Shown: piece by piece, positions 40,046 to 50,004 of the stretch
How the letters are laid out: the number at the start of each line of letters is the position of its first letter
Position numbering within the stretch: the stretch's first letter is position 1
From: Eledone cirrhosa
Taxonomy: Eukaryota > Mollusca > Cephalopoda > Octopoda > Eledonidae
Length of the DNA: 64,000 bases
Assembly (NCBI GenBank): GCA_964016885.1
Contig: OZ024740.1
Location: 304,014,405 to 304,078,404 of the forward strand
Reading direction: 5' to 3'
Program-made: the position numbers and the translations under genes
Notes under the pieces: generated by a model
Told to the model about the DNA's origin: nothing
What the model saw: only the letters and a program-made list of their open reading frames with translations
The model's database searches: none

Positions 40046-40090
40046 TCCGTATAAGACAAGAAGAGCTGAAAAATATCTTTTAACATGTTA
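39473..40090 (+). mobile_element. Penelope-like element 3' region with CA repeats
   Basis: Non-coding sequence downstream of the endonuclease frame: CACACATAC-rich, then (AC)n at 40000-40042. It is taken as the 3' UTR because no other element end is visible before 40090. The end is not determined. Confidence 0.5.
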
Positions 40091-40712
40091 AAATATCCGC
40101 CACACACTTACAGACACATTCCTACTGACCATCTTTCTACCACGAATTACTCTGCTACACACACACACACACACACTTGTCTTAATAGGCATTTGAACTG
40201 TCAACAGGCTGCGGTTCGCACACACATCCCTGCTGACCATTATCACAACAACGAACCTCTTTACTACTACTACTACTACACACACACACACACACATATT
40301 TGTTTTGAAAGACTTATTTTTCAGTGACTTCTCAATCAGCCGACACAAACCTACATTTGGCGCAAAATCAATTTTTAACATTCACATGACCTCTACCGAC
40401 CAATCAAAATTGTTTTGACCACAAGAATTTTTGCAACACGAATTGGCGCGAAACTTATTTTAATACATCTGGAGCCACTTTTTTCACATAAAAACAGGTA
40501 AAATTTCCAAAACTAATCAGATTAGAGCAAACACCACGGACGCTCTATCTCAAAATTATTTTTGAAAAGCATTAGAAGTGCGCAACCGGTAAAACTTAAA
40601 ACCAAAACTGAATACTAACCAATACTATTACTAATTTTCACTTATTCCTAATTAAACTATTTTTCACTGTGAACAATTTGTCAGCATTTTCTTTTCCGTT
40701 TACCAATATATA
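40091..40712. other. Unassigned stretch with CA and ACT microsatellites
   Basis: (AC)n at 40157-40176, (ACT)n(AC)n at 40263-40296. The GCTGACCAT / CTGACCATC phrase repeats at 40125 and 40234. From 40300 to 40710 nothing is recognised. Confidence 0.4.
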
Positions 40713-41212
40713 TATATAATTGGATATATGAGAGAGATGAACACAGATATAAGTATACATGTGTTCCAATTGCAAATTACCAAGTTAGCTAGGTTGAAAA
40801 AATACTAATTTAAAACAATATGGTTTGCCTGACTCGATTTAAAGTAATAAATCAATAAAAATAACAAACCTATATCGGGCAATAGCCTTTGATTCCCGGA
40901 CAGACGTAAATCTGTTCGCAAGAATTATTAAGTGAAAGCCAGAATTCCTGTGCTCTTCTGCGGGTATCCAGGAAAATTCGTACTTTTCACTTCAAAGGAT
41001 CTAAGAAGACTGAACGATATGCTGATATAAACGTACATGTCGCAGTGCCTAGCGCATCTCATACTCATGCCGCTACAAATAGCAGCTGGGTTTATGAGAC
41101 TAGATTTAGCTCTACATAAGCTCTACATAGATTGAGTTAGAAACTCAAAATAGTCTTTTACATGTATACTTATATCTGTTTTCATCCCTCTTATATATCC
41201 AATTATATTATA
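40713..41212. mobile_element. Foldback/MITE-like element with 47-bp terminal inverted repeats
   Basis: Left end ATAATTGGATATATGAGAG...TATAAGTATACATGT (40713-40760) is the imperfect reverse complement of ACATGTATACTTATA...CTCTTATATATCCAATTAT (41161-41208). The 400-bp interior is non-coding. Flanking TATA suggests a TA-type target but the duplication is ambiguous in this context. Confidence 0.7.
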
Positions 41213-41243
41213 TGGCTCGGAAAGATTCCCTTCTTTGAGCTAT

Positions 41244-41836
41244 TTAATAGTCAACGTGGGTGGATGTGCAGGTGAAGGAATGGCGGATACGGAAAGACCC
41301 GTCAGGGCCTAGGGCCTGTAAGAGTGGTGAGGGTGGAAATAAAGGGACAAGTGTTGCAGCAGGAACGGGAACAAGGATGAGAACTGGGTGGAGTTGTGGG
41401 AGAGAACGAAAAAGAACAGCGAACCAGGAGGTCGCGGAGGTTTCGGGCGCGCTTAAAAGCAGTAATGGGTGGGTTTGGAAAAAAGCGCGAAGTGACGGGG
41501 TCAGAAGTGAGGATACGGAAGGAACAGTGATGGGGTGGTAGGTGAGAGGGAAAGGAACACGGGTGTTGGGAGGGCGGGGTGAGAAGGCTGTGGTGCGGTC
41601 TGTTTCACGGGCGCGGGTGAGAGCAGCTTGGATCAAGGTGGGGGATATCCACGCAGGATGAAGCAGGAAGCCATGCGAAGAGAATGGGTTTCAAAATCGT
41701 CGTCCTGGCTACAGAGTCGACGAAGACGGAGGAATTGGGAATAGGGTATGGAGTGTTTGGTGTGGGTTGGATGGGAGGAGGTGAAGTCGAGGTAAGTTAT
41801 ATTAGGTTCACGCTTGGTAAAAGTGGAGGAGGTTTC
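41244..41836 (-). pseudogene. Second, different Penelope-like RT C-terminal remnant
   Basis: On the minus strand the frame from about 41818 reads REPNITYLDFTSSHPTHTKH, SIPYSQFLRLRRLCSQDDDF and MASCFILRGYPP. This is the RT-thumb region of Penelope-like elements of a lineage where YSQ.LR.RR.C replaces the YNLAKRIC seen at 38594-39472. One frameshift at about 41640 is followed by LIQAALTRARETDRT, RPPNTRVPFPLTYHP and a long low-complexity Pro/Leu/Ser-rich continuation to 41244. No GIY-YIG domain is visible. The 5' side meets a hammerhead-like motif at 41835-41875. Confidence 0.7.
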
Positions 41837-41876
41837 AACATTTCAAACAGAAGTCCTTCTTCAGGAAAGTTCAGAT
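41832..41876 (-). ncRNA. Hammerhead-ribozyme-like core upstream of a Penelope remnant
   Basis: Minus strand: CUGAAGA (41864-41858, CUGANGA core), stem II GGAC-UUCU-GUUU (4 bp with two G-U pairs), GAAA (41844-41841), then AUGU and U. Stem I is not clear. It lies at the 5' side of the RT remnant, where Penelope-like elements carry their terminal repeats. Confidence 0.4.
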
Positions 41877-41949
41877 AAGGAGAGAACAGATACACGTAAG
41901 AGTAGAGTGAGAAGGTTAGGGAAGGAAGTTGGATAAAAAATATTATATA

Positions 41950-42587
41950 TACGATGGATGTGTAATAGTAATATACGCGAATGCCAAAGCATAAATGAAT
42001 TGAGAGAGAGACTGAGCATAAGAGGAATCAAATGCTGTGTGCAGGAGAGGAGGTTGCGTTGGTATGGACATGTGATGCGTATGAAGGATGACAGCTGCAT
42101 AAAAAGGTGCAGAGCACTAGAAGTCGATGGAAACCGCGGAGTGGGGAGACCCAAGATGACCTGGGATGAGGTGATAAAAGCCGACCTTACCCAATTACAC
42201 CTCTCAAAGGCGATGACACACGACCGGGACCTCTGGCGTCACGCAGTAATACAGAGTACCCGACCTCCCATGGGTACAAGCTGAAGCATATAGACAATAT
42301 GCCCCCACACCCTCCCACTGCAAGGTGGTCGTGGAGGTGCCACGGCAAAAAAGCACCCAGCCCACACTGTAAAGTGGACGTGTAGGCGCCACGAAAAAGC
42401 ACCCATCACTCACTGTAAATGAGGTTGGTGTTAGGAAGGGCATCCAGCTGTAGAAATCAAGCCAAATCAGTTCCTGTATGAGCAAGGCATGGTCAGCCGA
42501 CCAGACACTGCCCACAACAGGACAACCCGTCTAACCCATGCTAGCGTGGAAGAACGGACGTAAAACGGTTATGATGATGATGATGAT
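41950..42587 (+). mobile_element. RTE-like LINE, subfamily I, strongly 5'-truncated
   Basis: Starts at MCNSNIRECQSINEL (41958) after ATTATATATACG. It has a 3' UTR with the 50-bp units, CCCATGCTAGCGTGGAAGAACGG and (GAT)n. Differs from 10080-10722 at only a few positions. Confidence 0.9.
41958..42284 (+). CDS. LINE C-terminal domain fragment, intact to stop
   Basis: The 108-residue tail of the subfamily I protein: RRLRWYGHVMRMKDDSCIKRC, GVGRPKMTWDEVIKADL, DRDLWRHAVIQSTRPPMGTS. Truncated by 5' loss at insertion, with no lesion in what remains. No catalytic domain. Confidence 0.8.
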   Translation: MCNSNIRECQSINELRERLSIRGIKCCVQERRLRWYGHVMRMKDDSCIKRCRALEVDGNRGVGRPKMTWDEVIKADLTQLHLSKAMTHDRDLWRHAVIQSTRPPMGTS

Positions 42588-42589
42588 AT

Positions 42590-43441
42590 ATATGAAAACA
42601 GGGAGAAAAAGATGATTATTAGGAAGAAAAATATTTTTTTTCCTTTTTATTTTTTTCTCTCTTTTTTTTTCTAGGTTAGAAAATGATTGAAACGAAATAT
42701 TTTACTTTGTGTGAAGTGTTAAGGTATTAGTTGATTTATTTATTAATTAACAATGGCATTTATTTATTTATATATTTAATAATTGTCTATTACCGGTTCC
42801 AGCATTTTTATGCATTATCAAATGATAATAATATGTATTGGTGTAGATTGGTTGTGTTGGACATGTTAAAGAAATGGTGCAGAAAGAATAATGTTATTTA
42901 CAAACAAGGTTTATGAAGTGAAAATAAAAAATAAAAAAAAACGAGCGTAATGTGGAGCATAATAAGGCAATGGGAAAGAAAAAAATAATGTTATTTACAG
43001 GCATAGTTCTTGAAAATAAGCAGATCAAAATGTGTCAATATAGAAAGAGTGCTTAGTTGAGTGCTCTTTCACATTGCCTTATTATGCTCCACATTACGTC
43101 CGTTTTTTTAATTTTTTATTTTCACTTCATAAACCTTATTTGTAAATAACATTATTCTTTCTGCACCATTTCTTTAACATATCCAACACCACCATTCTAC
43201 ACAAATACATATTATTATCATTTGATAATGCATAAAAATGCTGAAACCGGTAATAGACAATTATTAAATATATAAATAAATAAATGCCATTGTTAATTAA
43301 TAAATAAATCAACTAATACCTTAACACTTTACACAAAGTAAACTATTTCGTTTCAATAATTTTCTAACCCAGAAAAAAGAGAAAAAAATAAAAAGGAAAA
43401 AAATATATTTTTCTTCCTAATAATCATCTTTTTCTCCCTGT

Positions 43442-43450
<9 letters not shown>
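42590..43450. repeat. 860-bp inverted repeat (two arms of about 385-390 bp)
   Basis: Left arm 42590-42979 (TATGAAAACAGGGAGAAAAAG...GCATAATAAGGCAATG) is the near-perfect reverse complement of 43066-43450 (CATTGCCTTATTATGC...CTCCCTGTTTTCATA). The spacer of about 86 bp holds a smaller hairpin (GAAAGAGTGC...GTGCTCTTTC). Both arms carry TTTGATAATGC...GCTGAAACCGGT. The small frames here are not coding. Confidence 0.9.
43213..43265 (+). ncRNA. Degenerate hammerhead-like motif in the inverted-repeat arm
   Basis: UUGAUAA (43222-43228), hairpin GCAU-AAA-AUGC region, UGAA and ACCGGU (43246-43251, a perfect palindrome in the stem III position). Two invariant core bases are changed (C3 to U, G8 to A), so activity is unlikely. 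The mirror copy is in the left arm. Confidence 0.3.
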
Positions 43451-43489
<39 letters not shown>

Positions 43490-43521
43490 TAACTCGTGTG
43501 CTTCCTCTCCACATTTTATTG

Positions 43522-43611
<90 letters not shown>

Positions 43612-43615
43612 TACA
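43447..43615. repeat. (TA)n and (GA)n microsatellites
   Basis: (TA)n at 43445-43487 and 43523-43586, (GA)n at 43587-43610. Confidence 0.95.
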
Positions 43616-44229
43616 GACACACATGGCATTTATTATAGTTGATGATTATTTTGCTTCAAATTCTTTGCCGGTGTGAATAATCTACATCTTGTGTATTCTG
43701 AACATCTCAGTAAATGAATATAATCAGTTTTTCTTTTTCCTTTTTGGAATATCTATATACCATTATTTTAAGAATAATAGAAGATATTTAGGAAAAATGA
43801 AAATTATAATAATTTACACAAGCTGAAAGAATCTAGGTCATTAAGTGGTTCTCTTTTTTTCTCTTTACTTCATACCAAAGAATTGATTTGCACCACAATA
43901 AACTGGGACCGTTTATAGGTATATATTAAACGTGAATAATCATTTCTTCTATAAACTGGTTTGGTAAGTACAGATAATTGGTTACACTATTATGTTCAGA
44001 TAGATTTATCAATTTGGAAAAAAGGTAACTAGGCCTATTTACTTGAGAAAATGTGAGAAATGTGAGTTTTAACAGTTGTGTATTTCTAAATGGTAATATA
44101 AGCTGAAATCAAGTGAAATAATTACATCTAGAGATCAATATATTTTCTACTTTATGGTATTCATTATATATATTTAAGCACACCTTCATACATACATTAA
44201 ATATGTGTGCGTGTTATAAATATATATAT
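43616..44229. other. Nothing recognised
   Basis: AT-rich non-coding sequence. Confidence 0.5.
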
Positions 44230-44520
44230 ACTAGCAGAATGGCCCGGCGTTGCTTGGGATTTGCTCTAGGGTTCTTATATATTTGATATATATTTATCCT
44301 TATCGAGCCTCGTGAAATAAATACGTTTGTTTATATTTTGTTATTGTGTATGCAAAAATATCTGTACACGAATATATAATTATATATATATTAAAATAAC
44401 AGATCAAAGTTTAAGCAAAGAATCGCTGCTTTCACCCTTAACGGGATCTTCTGAAACTAAAATTTAAAAAATCAATCTGTGAACGCAGAAGTAAATATTT
44501 CTAAAAATGTTACACACTAT
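44230..44520 (-). mobile_element. Helitron-like fragment, CTAG end
   Basis: The minus-strand 3' end is CCCAAGCAACGCCGGGCCATTCTGCTAG (CTAG at 44234-44231). The interior (GAGCCTCG, ATATATCAAATATATAAG, GGTGAAAGCAGCGATTC block) matches 2609-2800 and 5077-5160. A second Helitron family, distinct from that at 8580 and 19171. Confidence 0.6.
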
Positions 44521-44557
44521 ATATACATATATATATATACACACACACACAGCTATG

Positions 44558-44760
44558 TCATAATGTCATAATGCAGACAGCCAGGCATACAGACAGATAT
44601 TATAAGGGTGCAACATTATATCTATGTATCTATCTAAAAAGAGAAAGACTAAGAGAGAGAGAGAGAGATTGCTAAATCGCCAGATTTACAGACAGACAGA
44701 CATTCTCTGTTTTAGATATATAGACTAGCAGAAAACCACTCGGGGGCGGTTTTCTGCTAG
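44558..44760. mobile_element. Partial inverted copy of a Helitron, ending in CTAG
   Basis: Bases 44558-44740 are the reverse complement of parts of 44745-45055, with about 130 bp missing. The inner arms (41 bp each: CAGACATTCTCTGTTTTAG...GCAGAAAACC and its complement) form a palindrome around 44740. The 3' hairpin and CTAG (44757-44760) belong to this copy. Confidence 0.65.
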
Positions 44761-45316
44761 TCTATATATCTAAAACAGAGAATGTCTGCCTGTCTGTCAG
44801 CTCCCTAAAACTTGAGAACCATCCAACCGATTGTTTTCAAACTTTAGACATGTAATACTTATGGTCCTGTGAGTGTTTTGAGCAAAAATTATTTCAAATT
44901 TTCAATGCCCTAGGGACCACATTAGGCGATTTAGCGTTCTCTCTATATAATTCTTAGTCTTTCTTTTTAGATAGATACATAGATATAACGTTGCGCCCTT
45001 ATAATATCTGTCTGTATGTCTGGCTGTCTGCATTACGTCATTATGACGCGCTCAGCGCGATTCCCTCGGCCTCAGTGACCAAAGTCAGTGGAGAGGGGAA
45101 GGTAATGTTTCTGTAGCACGTGTTTTAGCGTCTATTCACTCTCTCTCTCTCCCTCTCTCCCTCCCGCTATCCCCCTCTCGTAGTCTGTCTCTTTCTTTCA
45201 CTCTCACTCTCTCTCTACGCGCGTGTTTCCACTGTCGGATAGACAGACAGAGAAATTGCTGGTTATATATATAAGTAGACTAGCAGAAAACCACCCGGTG
45301 GGCGGTTTTCTGCTAG
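44761..45316 (+). mobile_element. Non-autonomous Helitron, 556 bp
   Basis: Starts TCTATATATCTAAAACAG directly after the preceding CTAG. It ends with the hairpin GCAGAAAACCACCCGG-TGGGCGGTTTTCTGC and CTAG at 45313-45316, the expected Helitron 3' structure. Interior holds CT-rich tracts and CCTCGGCCTCAGTGACCAAAG, repeated at 45625. No coding capacity. Confidence 0.75.
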
Positions 45317-45785
45317 CAAATCTACTGTATATACTGATATTGTTGAGATTTGGATGAGAAATGTTTTCGGCACCACATGTTCACCGTCTCTCGGTGTGTC
45401 TTTTATGCATGTATAAATATATATGTTATCTATACGGTGAAATCTTTGAAATAAATATATGTTAAAACGAAAAAGGAGAAAAAGAGATTAGTGACGGAAT
45501 ATAAACGTTATGATATAACGATGGAAATATATCTTCAAATGGTCCTTGGCATGGTGTCAAGTCAGAACCGCCTCGAACTGGTTACTTCTGGCTTGTGCAA
45601 GGTGTCTCTATAGCAACCAGCGATTCCCTCGGCCTCAGTGACCAAAGTCAGTGGAGAGGGGAAGGTAATGTTTCTATAGCGACAGTGTTTCTCTTGGTAG
45701 TACCAAAGTGGAGAAAGGAAGGGGAAGGTAATATTTCTGTAGCACCTACATTTGAGTTTTAGGGAAGGATAGACAGACTTAGAAA
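45317..45785. repeat. Stretch with partial copies of the Helitron interior
   Basis: GATTCCCTCGGCCTCAGTGAC...GGTAATGTTTCT (45625-45675) duplicates 45059-45110. A shorter third piece, GGGAAGGTAATATTTCTGTAGCAC, is at 45721. The rest is unrecognised. Confidence 0.55.
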
Positions 45786-45789
45786 TGCC

Positions 45790-45807
45790 CATATATTTCT
45801 GTGTGTG

Positions 45808-45846
<39 letters not shown>

Positions 45847-45872
45847 CACGCACAGAAATGTATATATATTTC

Positions 45873-45935
<63 letters not shown>

Positions 45936-46062
45936 CACACACAGAAATGTATATATATTTCTGTGTGTATATATATATATTACACACACAGAAATGTATA
46001 TATATTTCTGTGTGTGTGTATATATATATATTACACACACAGAAATGTATATATATTTCTTA
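45790..46062. repeat. Tandem repeat of palindromic units
   Basis: Units of TATATTTCTGTGTGTG, (TA)n, TTACACACACAGAAATGTATA repeat about five times, with TA length varying. Each unit is its own reverse complement. Confidence 0.85.
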
Positions 46063-46183
46063 GAACAAAATTATTATTAATGTTTTGCTGTTCATAACAA
46101 TTGGAATTGAAAAATTACTTTTGAAATTATTAGTTATTTTACTAATGCCTAGATATGTAAAAATGAAGCAATGTTTCTAATAA

Positions 46184-46374
46184 TTGTTTCTACTTTTGGC
46201 ACAAGGCCAGCAATTACCCAGTACATTACTGGTACTTTATTTTATCGACCCTGTGAGGATGAAAGGCAAAGTTAACCTCGGCGGTATTTGAACTCAGACC
46301 GTAAAGGGACGTAACTCCATGCTATGAAGCATGGTGTCCGACTCTCTACAGATTCTGCAATCCACCGCTCTAAT
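46184..46374 (-). mobile_element. tRNA-derived SINE, second type (OR2-like)
   Basis: Head at 46374 (AGAGCGGTGGATTGCAGAATCTG on the minus strand), B box GTCTGAGTTCAAATACC, body GAGGTTAACTTTGCCTTTCATCC and GGGTCGATAAAATAAAGTACC, 3' end GTGCCAAAAGTAGAAACAATTA. Confidence 0.85.
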
Positions 46375-46654
46375 GTCTGTACGTAATGAGGGAGTGAGAG
46401 GGGAGAGAAAGAAAGGCAGAGGTGAAGTGACGAAGTGACTCTCTCCTCCTCCTCCTCCATCTCCCCATTCGTCACAGCGATAGAGGGGAGGAATGTTAGT
46501 GTGTTACAAAGAGAAAGAGTGAGAGTGAGAGAAACAGACAGACTAAAAGAGAGGGATAGCTGGAGAGAGAGAGAGATAGCAACCACATGTTTCCATTGTC
46601 GGACAGACAGACAGACAGAGAAATTGCTGGTTATATATTATAAGGAGATATATA
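46375..46654. repeat. GA-rich stretch with Helitron-like end sequence
   Basis: GAGAGA-rich DNA. CATTGTCGGACAGACAGACAG...GAAATTGCTGGTTATATAT at 46593-46637 matches 45224-45262 near the 3' end of the Helitron. Confidence 0.55.
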
Positions 46655-46656
46655 TA

Positions 46657-47250
46657 ATGGGTAAAGAACGATGTTATAAGCTTTTCTGGGTGGGAAATGA
46701 CAATGGGCTGGGTGGAGTAGGAATCATGGTAGCAGAAAAGTGGGCAGATAAGATAATAGACGTAAATAGAGTGAACAACAGAATAATTAAAATAAGACTT
46801 GTCCTTAATAGAACTACTGCGATAATAATATCTGCATATGCACCACAATCCGGACTGCCTGGCGTTATAAAAGACAGATTCTATGAGACGTTAATGCTCA
46901 CTACCTCCCAAATAACCGACAGTGACTACATAGTTATCGCTGGCGACCTAAATGGTCACGTTGGACAACATTGTGACGGCTATGATGGAATCCATGGAGG
47001 CTATGGGTTTGGTACTAGAAATGAGGAAGGCTCCAGAATCCTGGAATTCTGTGACACAAATAACCTAACTATCTGTAACACTAACTTCAAAAAATGAGAC
47101 AATCACTTGATCACCTATAGATCGGGGGAACACACAAGCCAGGTAGATTATATCCTTACCAGGAGACGTGACAGAGTATCTGTTGTAAACACTAAATCCC
47201 TCCCCCATGAAGAATGCACCTCTCAACATAGACTCATAATTAGCAACCTC
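46657..47250 (+). pseudogene. APE-type endonuclease of the LINE, N-terminally truncated
   Basis: YKLFWVGNDNGLGGVGIMVAEKW, IISAYAPQ, VIAGDLNGHVG (catalytic Asp and Asn) and TRNEEGSRILEFC are readable to the stop TGA at 47095-47097. The same frame resumes with SGEHTSQVDYILTRRRD and ECTSQHRLI, where the SQ-H pair corresponds to the catalytic C-terminal His motif. The enzyme nicks target DNA for target-primed reverse transcription. The first part, including the catalytic Glu, is absent because of 5' truncation. One stop interrupts the remainder. Confidence 0.85.
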
Positions 47251-47840
47251 ATAGTTGGGACGAGATGTACTCGACAACAGAAGAGGGCTATCCTCAGGAG
47301 AAAAATATGGAAGTTAAAAGACCCACAGCCAATAATAAATTTAAAAGCATATTACTTGATGCTTTTGATAGTAAGGAAGAGCAATTAGAGTCGTACAATA
47401 TAGAGGAACAGTGGGAATTCCTGAAAGCTAACCTGCTGAAGGCGACAGATGAAACCTGTGGCTGGAGCAGACCTATAGGCAGGAGGAGAGTAACTTGGTG
47501 GTGGAACAGTAAGGTGGAGGGGTCAATCAAGGCCAAAAGCAGGCTTGGAAAGCATGGCGGGATGGGGGAAGTAGAGAAGACTATCAAGTGGCCAGGAGGG
47601 AAGCTAGGAGACAAGTGTACTTCGCAAGAAGGGAAGCAGAGGAAAGAAAGTTCAAGCATGTTCTACAACGCGAGGACCAAAAACGTGAGGTGTTCAGGAT
47701 TGCTAGGCAATGTGTCAAACAAAACAGTGATATTGTCGGGGGAAGTGTGTCCTTAATGATGATGGTGTACTTGCCATCACTGACGCTGATAAGAAGGTAG
47801 CTTGGAAGTGTCACTACGAAAGGCTACTAAATGAGGGACC
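47251..47840 (+). pseudogene. LINE endonuclease-RT linker, frameshifted
   Basis: KRPTANNKFKSILLDAFDSKEEQLESYNIEEQWEFLKANLLKATDETCG (two frames near 47310), then RRRVTWWWNSKVEGSIKAKSRLGK and, after another shift at about 47590, REARRQVYFARREAEERKFKHVL and REVFRIARQCVKQNSDIVGG. TWWWN...IK.K is a hallmark of the region between nuclease and RT in RTE-like proteins. Confidence 0.8.
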
Positions 47841-47844
47841 AGCA

Positions 47845-49497
47845 GTGCAAGTTGAAGGTAGTATAATAAGTAAGGCGATCAAAGACATGAAGACGGGCAA
47901 GGCGGCCGGGCCTTCGGAAATAGTTGCTGAAATGCTGAAAGCATCTGGAACGGTGGGACACACTATGGTCACTCGGATAGTAAACCAAGTCATACAGAAT
48001 GTGGTCGTTCCGAAGGACTGGCGCAGCAGCATCATCATTAACTGCTACAAGGGTAAAGGTGATGCCTTAGATAGGGGAAACTATAGAGGCATTAAATTAA
48101 TTGACCAGGTCATGAAGGTCACAGAAAAAGTAATAGCGCAACTAATCAGAGAGCGAATTGATCTAGACGAAATGCAGTTCGGGTTTGTCAGGTAAAAGTA
48201 CAACAGACACTCTTTTCATTGTACGACAACTACAGAAGTACCTAGCTAAAAGTAAACCCCTATAGCCTTTGTTGACTTGGAGAAAGCCTTTGACAGAGTA
48301 CCCCGCTCGATTATCTGGTGGGCCCTTAGAAAACTAGGTGTTGATGAATGGATTGTGAGAGCTATACAAGCCATGTATAAAGAAACAGTCAGCAAGGTTA
48401 GAATTAACAACGAATATAGTGAAGAGTTTAGCGTAAAAGTTGGTGTTCATCAGGGCTCCGTCCTTAGCCCCCTATTATTTATTATTGCCCTTCAGGCTAT
48501 AACAGAGGAGTTCAAGACCGGCTGCCCATGGGAACTCCTATATGCAGATGATCTAACGCTCATAGCTGAATCAATGGCTGAACTAGAGAAGAAATTCCAA
48601 ACATGGAAGCATGGCCTAGAATCAAAAGCCTTAAAGTCAACTTGTCTAAGACTAAAGTTCTAGTTTGTAGGAAGGAAAATAGGGCACCAGTCCCATCTGA
48701 GAAATGGCCATGCTAAGTGTATAGGAAAGGAGTAGGCAGAAACTCCATTTTATGTCCCTAATACAAAGTATGGGTGCATAAAAGATGTAGTGGGATCACA
48801 GGTAAGCTAACTAAGAATATAGATTTTATATGTGGCCGGTGCTCTGGAGCAATAAGTAGCAGCAGGTGCCCACAGAATACTAGCTCATTCCATTGCACAG
48901 ATGGTTCTATAGAAATAGTGGACAGCTTCCGTTACCTGGGTGACAAAATCAGCAGTGGGGGGAGGGTGCTCTGAAAGTACAGTAGCTAGAGTCAGAACGG
49001 GATGGAAAAAGTTCAGAGAGCTTATACCACTATTGGCCGCTAAAGGGTTCTCTCTAAAAATGAAAGGCAGGCTGTATGATGCCTGCATACAAACAGCAAT
49101 GTTACATGGCAGTGAGACCTGGGCATTGTGTGCAGAGGATATACGCAGACTGGAGAGAAATGAAGCTTGCATGCTCCGCTGGATGTGTAATAGTTATATA
49201 CGTGAACAGCAAAGCATAAACGAACTAAGGGAGAAATTAGGAATAAGAGGGATCAGATGTTGTTTACTCGAGAGAAGACTACGTTGGTACGGTCACGTGA
49301 TGCGCATGAAAGACGATAGCTGTATAAAAAAGTGCAGGGCGATAAAAATAGACGGTAGCCACGGAGTAGGCAGACCCAGAAAAACCTGGGACGACTTGAT
49401 AAATTCCGACCTCACACACTTACACCTCTCCAAGACAATGTCACTGGACCGAGATCTTTGGCGCTACACAGTTATACAGAAGACCCGCCTTGCCTAA
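47845..49497 (+). pseudogene. LINE RT, PHD-like finger and C-terminal domain, frameshifted
   Basis: 47845-48195: [50 protein letters not shown], then a frameshift and small deletions at 48190-48270. 48277-48663: EKAFDRVPRSIIWWALRKLG, VGVHQGSVLSPLLFIIALQ, LLYADDLTLIAES (YADD intact). The finger has lost cysteines through stops (PC-stop-VYRKG, CP-stop-YK) but HKRCSG...CGRC remains. 48940-49497 is open: RTGWKKFRELIPLLAAKGF, MLHGSETWAL, RRLRWYGHVMRMKDD, GVGRPRKTWDDL, TRLA and stop. It has at least five lesions but remains close in sequence to 34343-35930. Confidence 0.9.
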
Positions 49498-49624
49498 GTA
49501 CAAAGCGAAACCTACAGTCAGTAGGCACCTCTAACAAAATATACCCCCGTCACTAACCCCCCCCCCCCTTAAATGTGAAGTTATGTTGGTACCACAACAT
49601 CCAGTGCGAAACAAATGAGGTCGT

Positions 49625-49895
49625 GTAAGTGTCACGACAAAAAAACACACAGTCCACGCTGTAATGTGGCCGTATAGGTAACACGGTAAAAACCTCCCAG
49701 TCCACACTGTAAACGTGGTTGGTGTTGGGAAGGGCACCCAGCCATAGAAAACCCACCAGACGTGTAGGTGTCACGACAAAAAAACACACAGTCCACGCTG
49801 TAATGTGGCTGTGTAGGTAACACGGTAAAAACCTCCCAGTCCACACTGTAAACGTGGTTGGTGTTAGGAAGGGCATCCAGCCATAGAAAACCCGC
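49625..49895. repeat. Tandem duplication of about 135 bp in the LINE 3' UTR
   Basis: CGTGTAAGTGTCACGACAAAAAAACAC...GTTGGTGTTGGGAAGGGCACCCAGCC recurs almost identically from 49758, doubling the CACGCTGTAATGTGGC and CACACTGTAAACGTGG units. Confidence 0.85.
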
Positions 49896-50004
49896 CAGAC
49901 AGTCCTGAGCAAGACAACCAATCTTGCCTCAAGTGGGACAATTCCCGTCCAGACCCATGCTAGCGTGGAAAATGGACGTTAAACGTTGATGATGTTGATG
50001 ATGA

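Noticed and set aside
41260..41541. A plus-strand host gene, 93 codons, basic
   Set aside because: It is antisense to the Penelope-like remnant and has no recognisable domain.
45785..46097. Repeated Tyr/Ile frames with TEMYIYF phrases
   Set aside because: Translation of the palindromic TA/CA tandem repeat.
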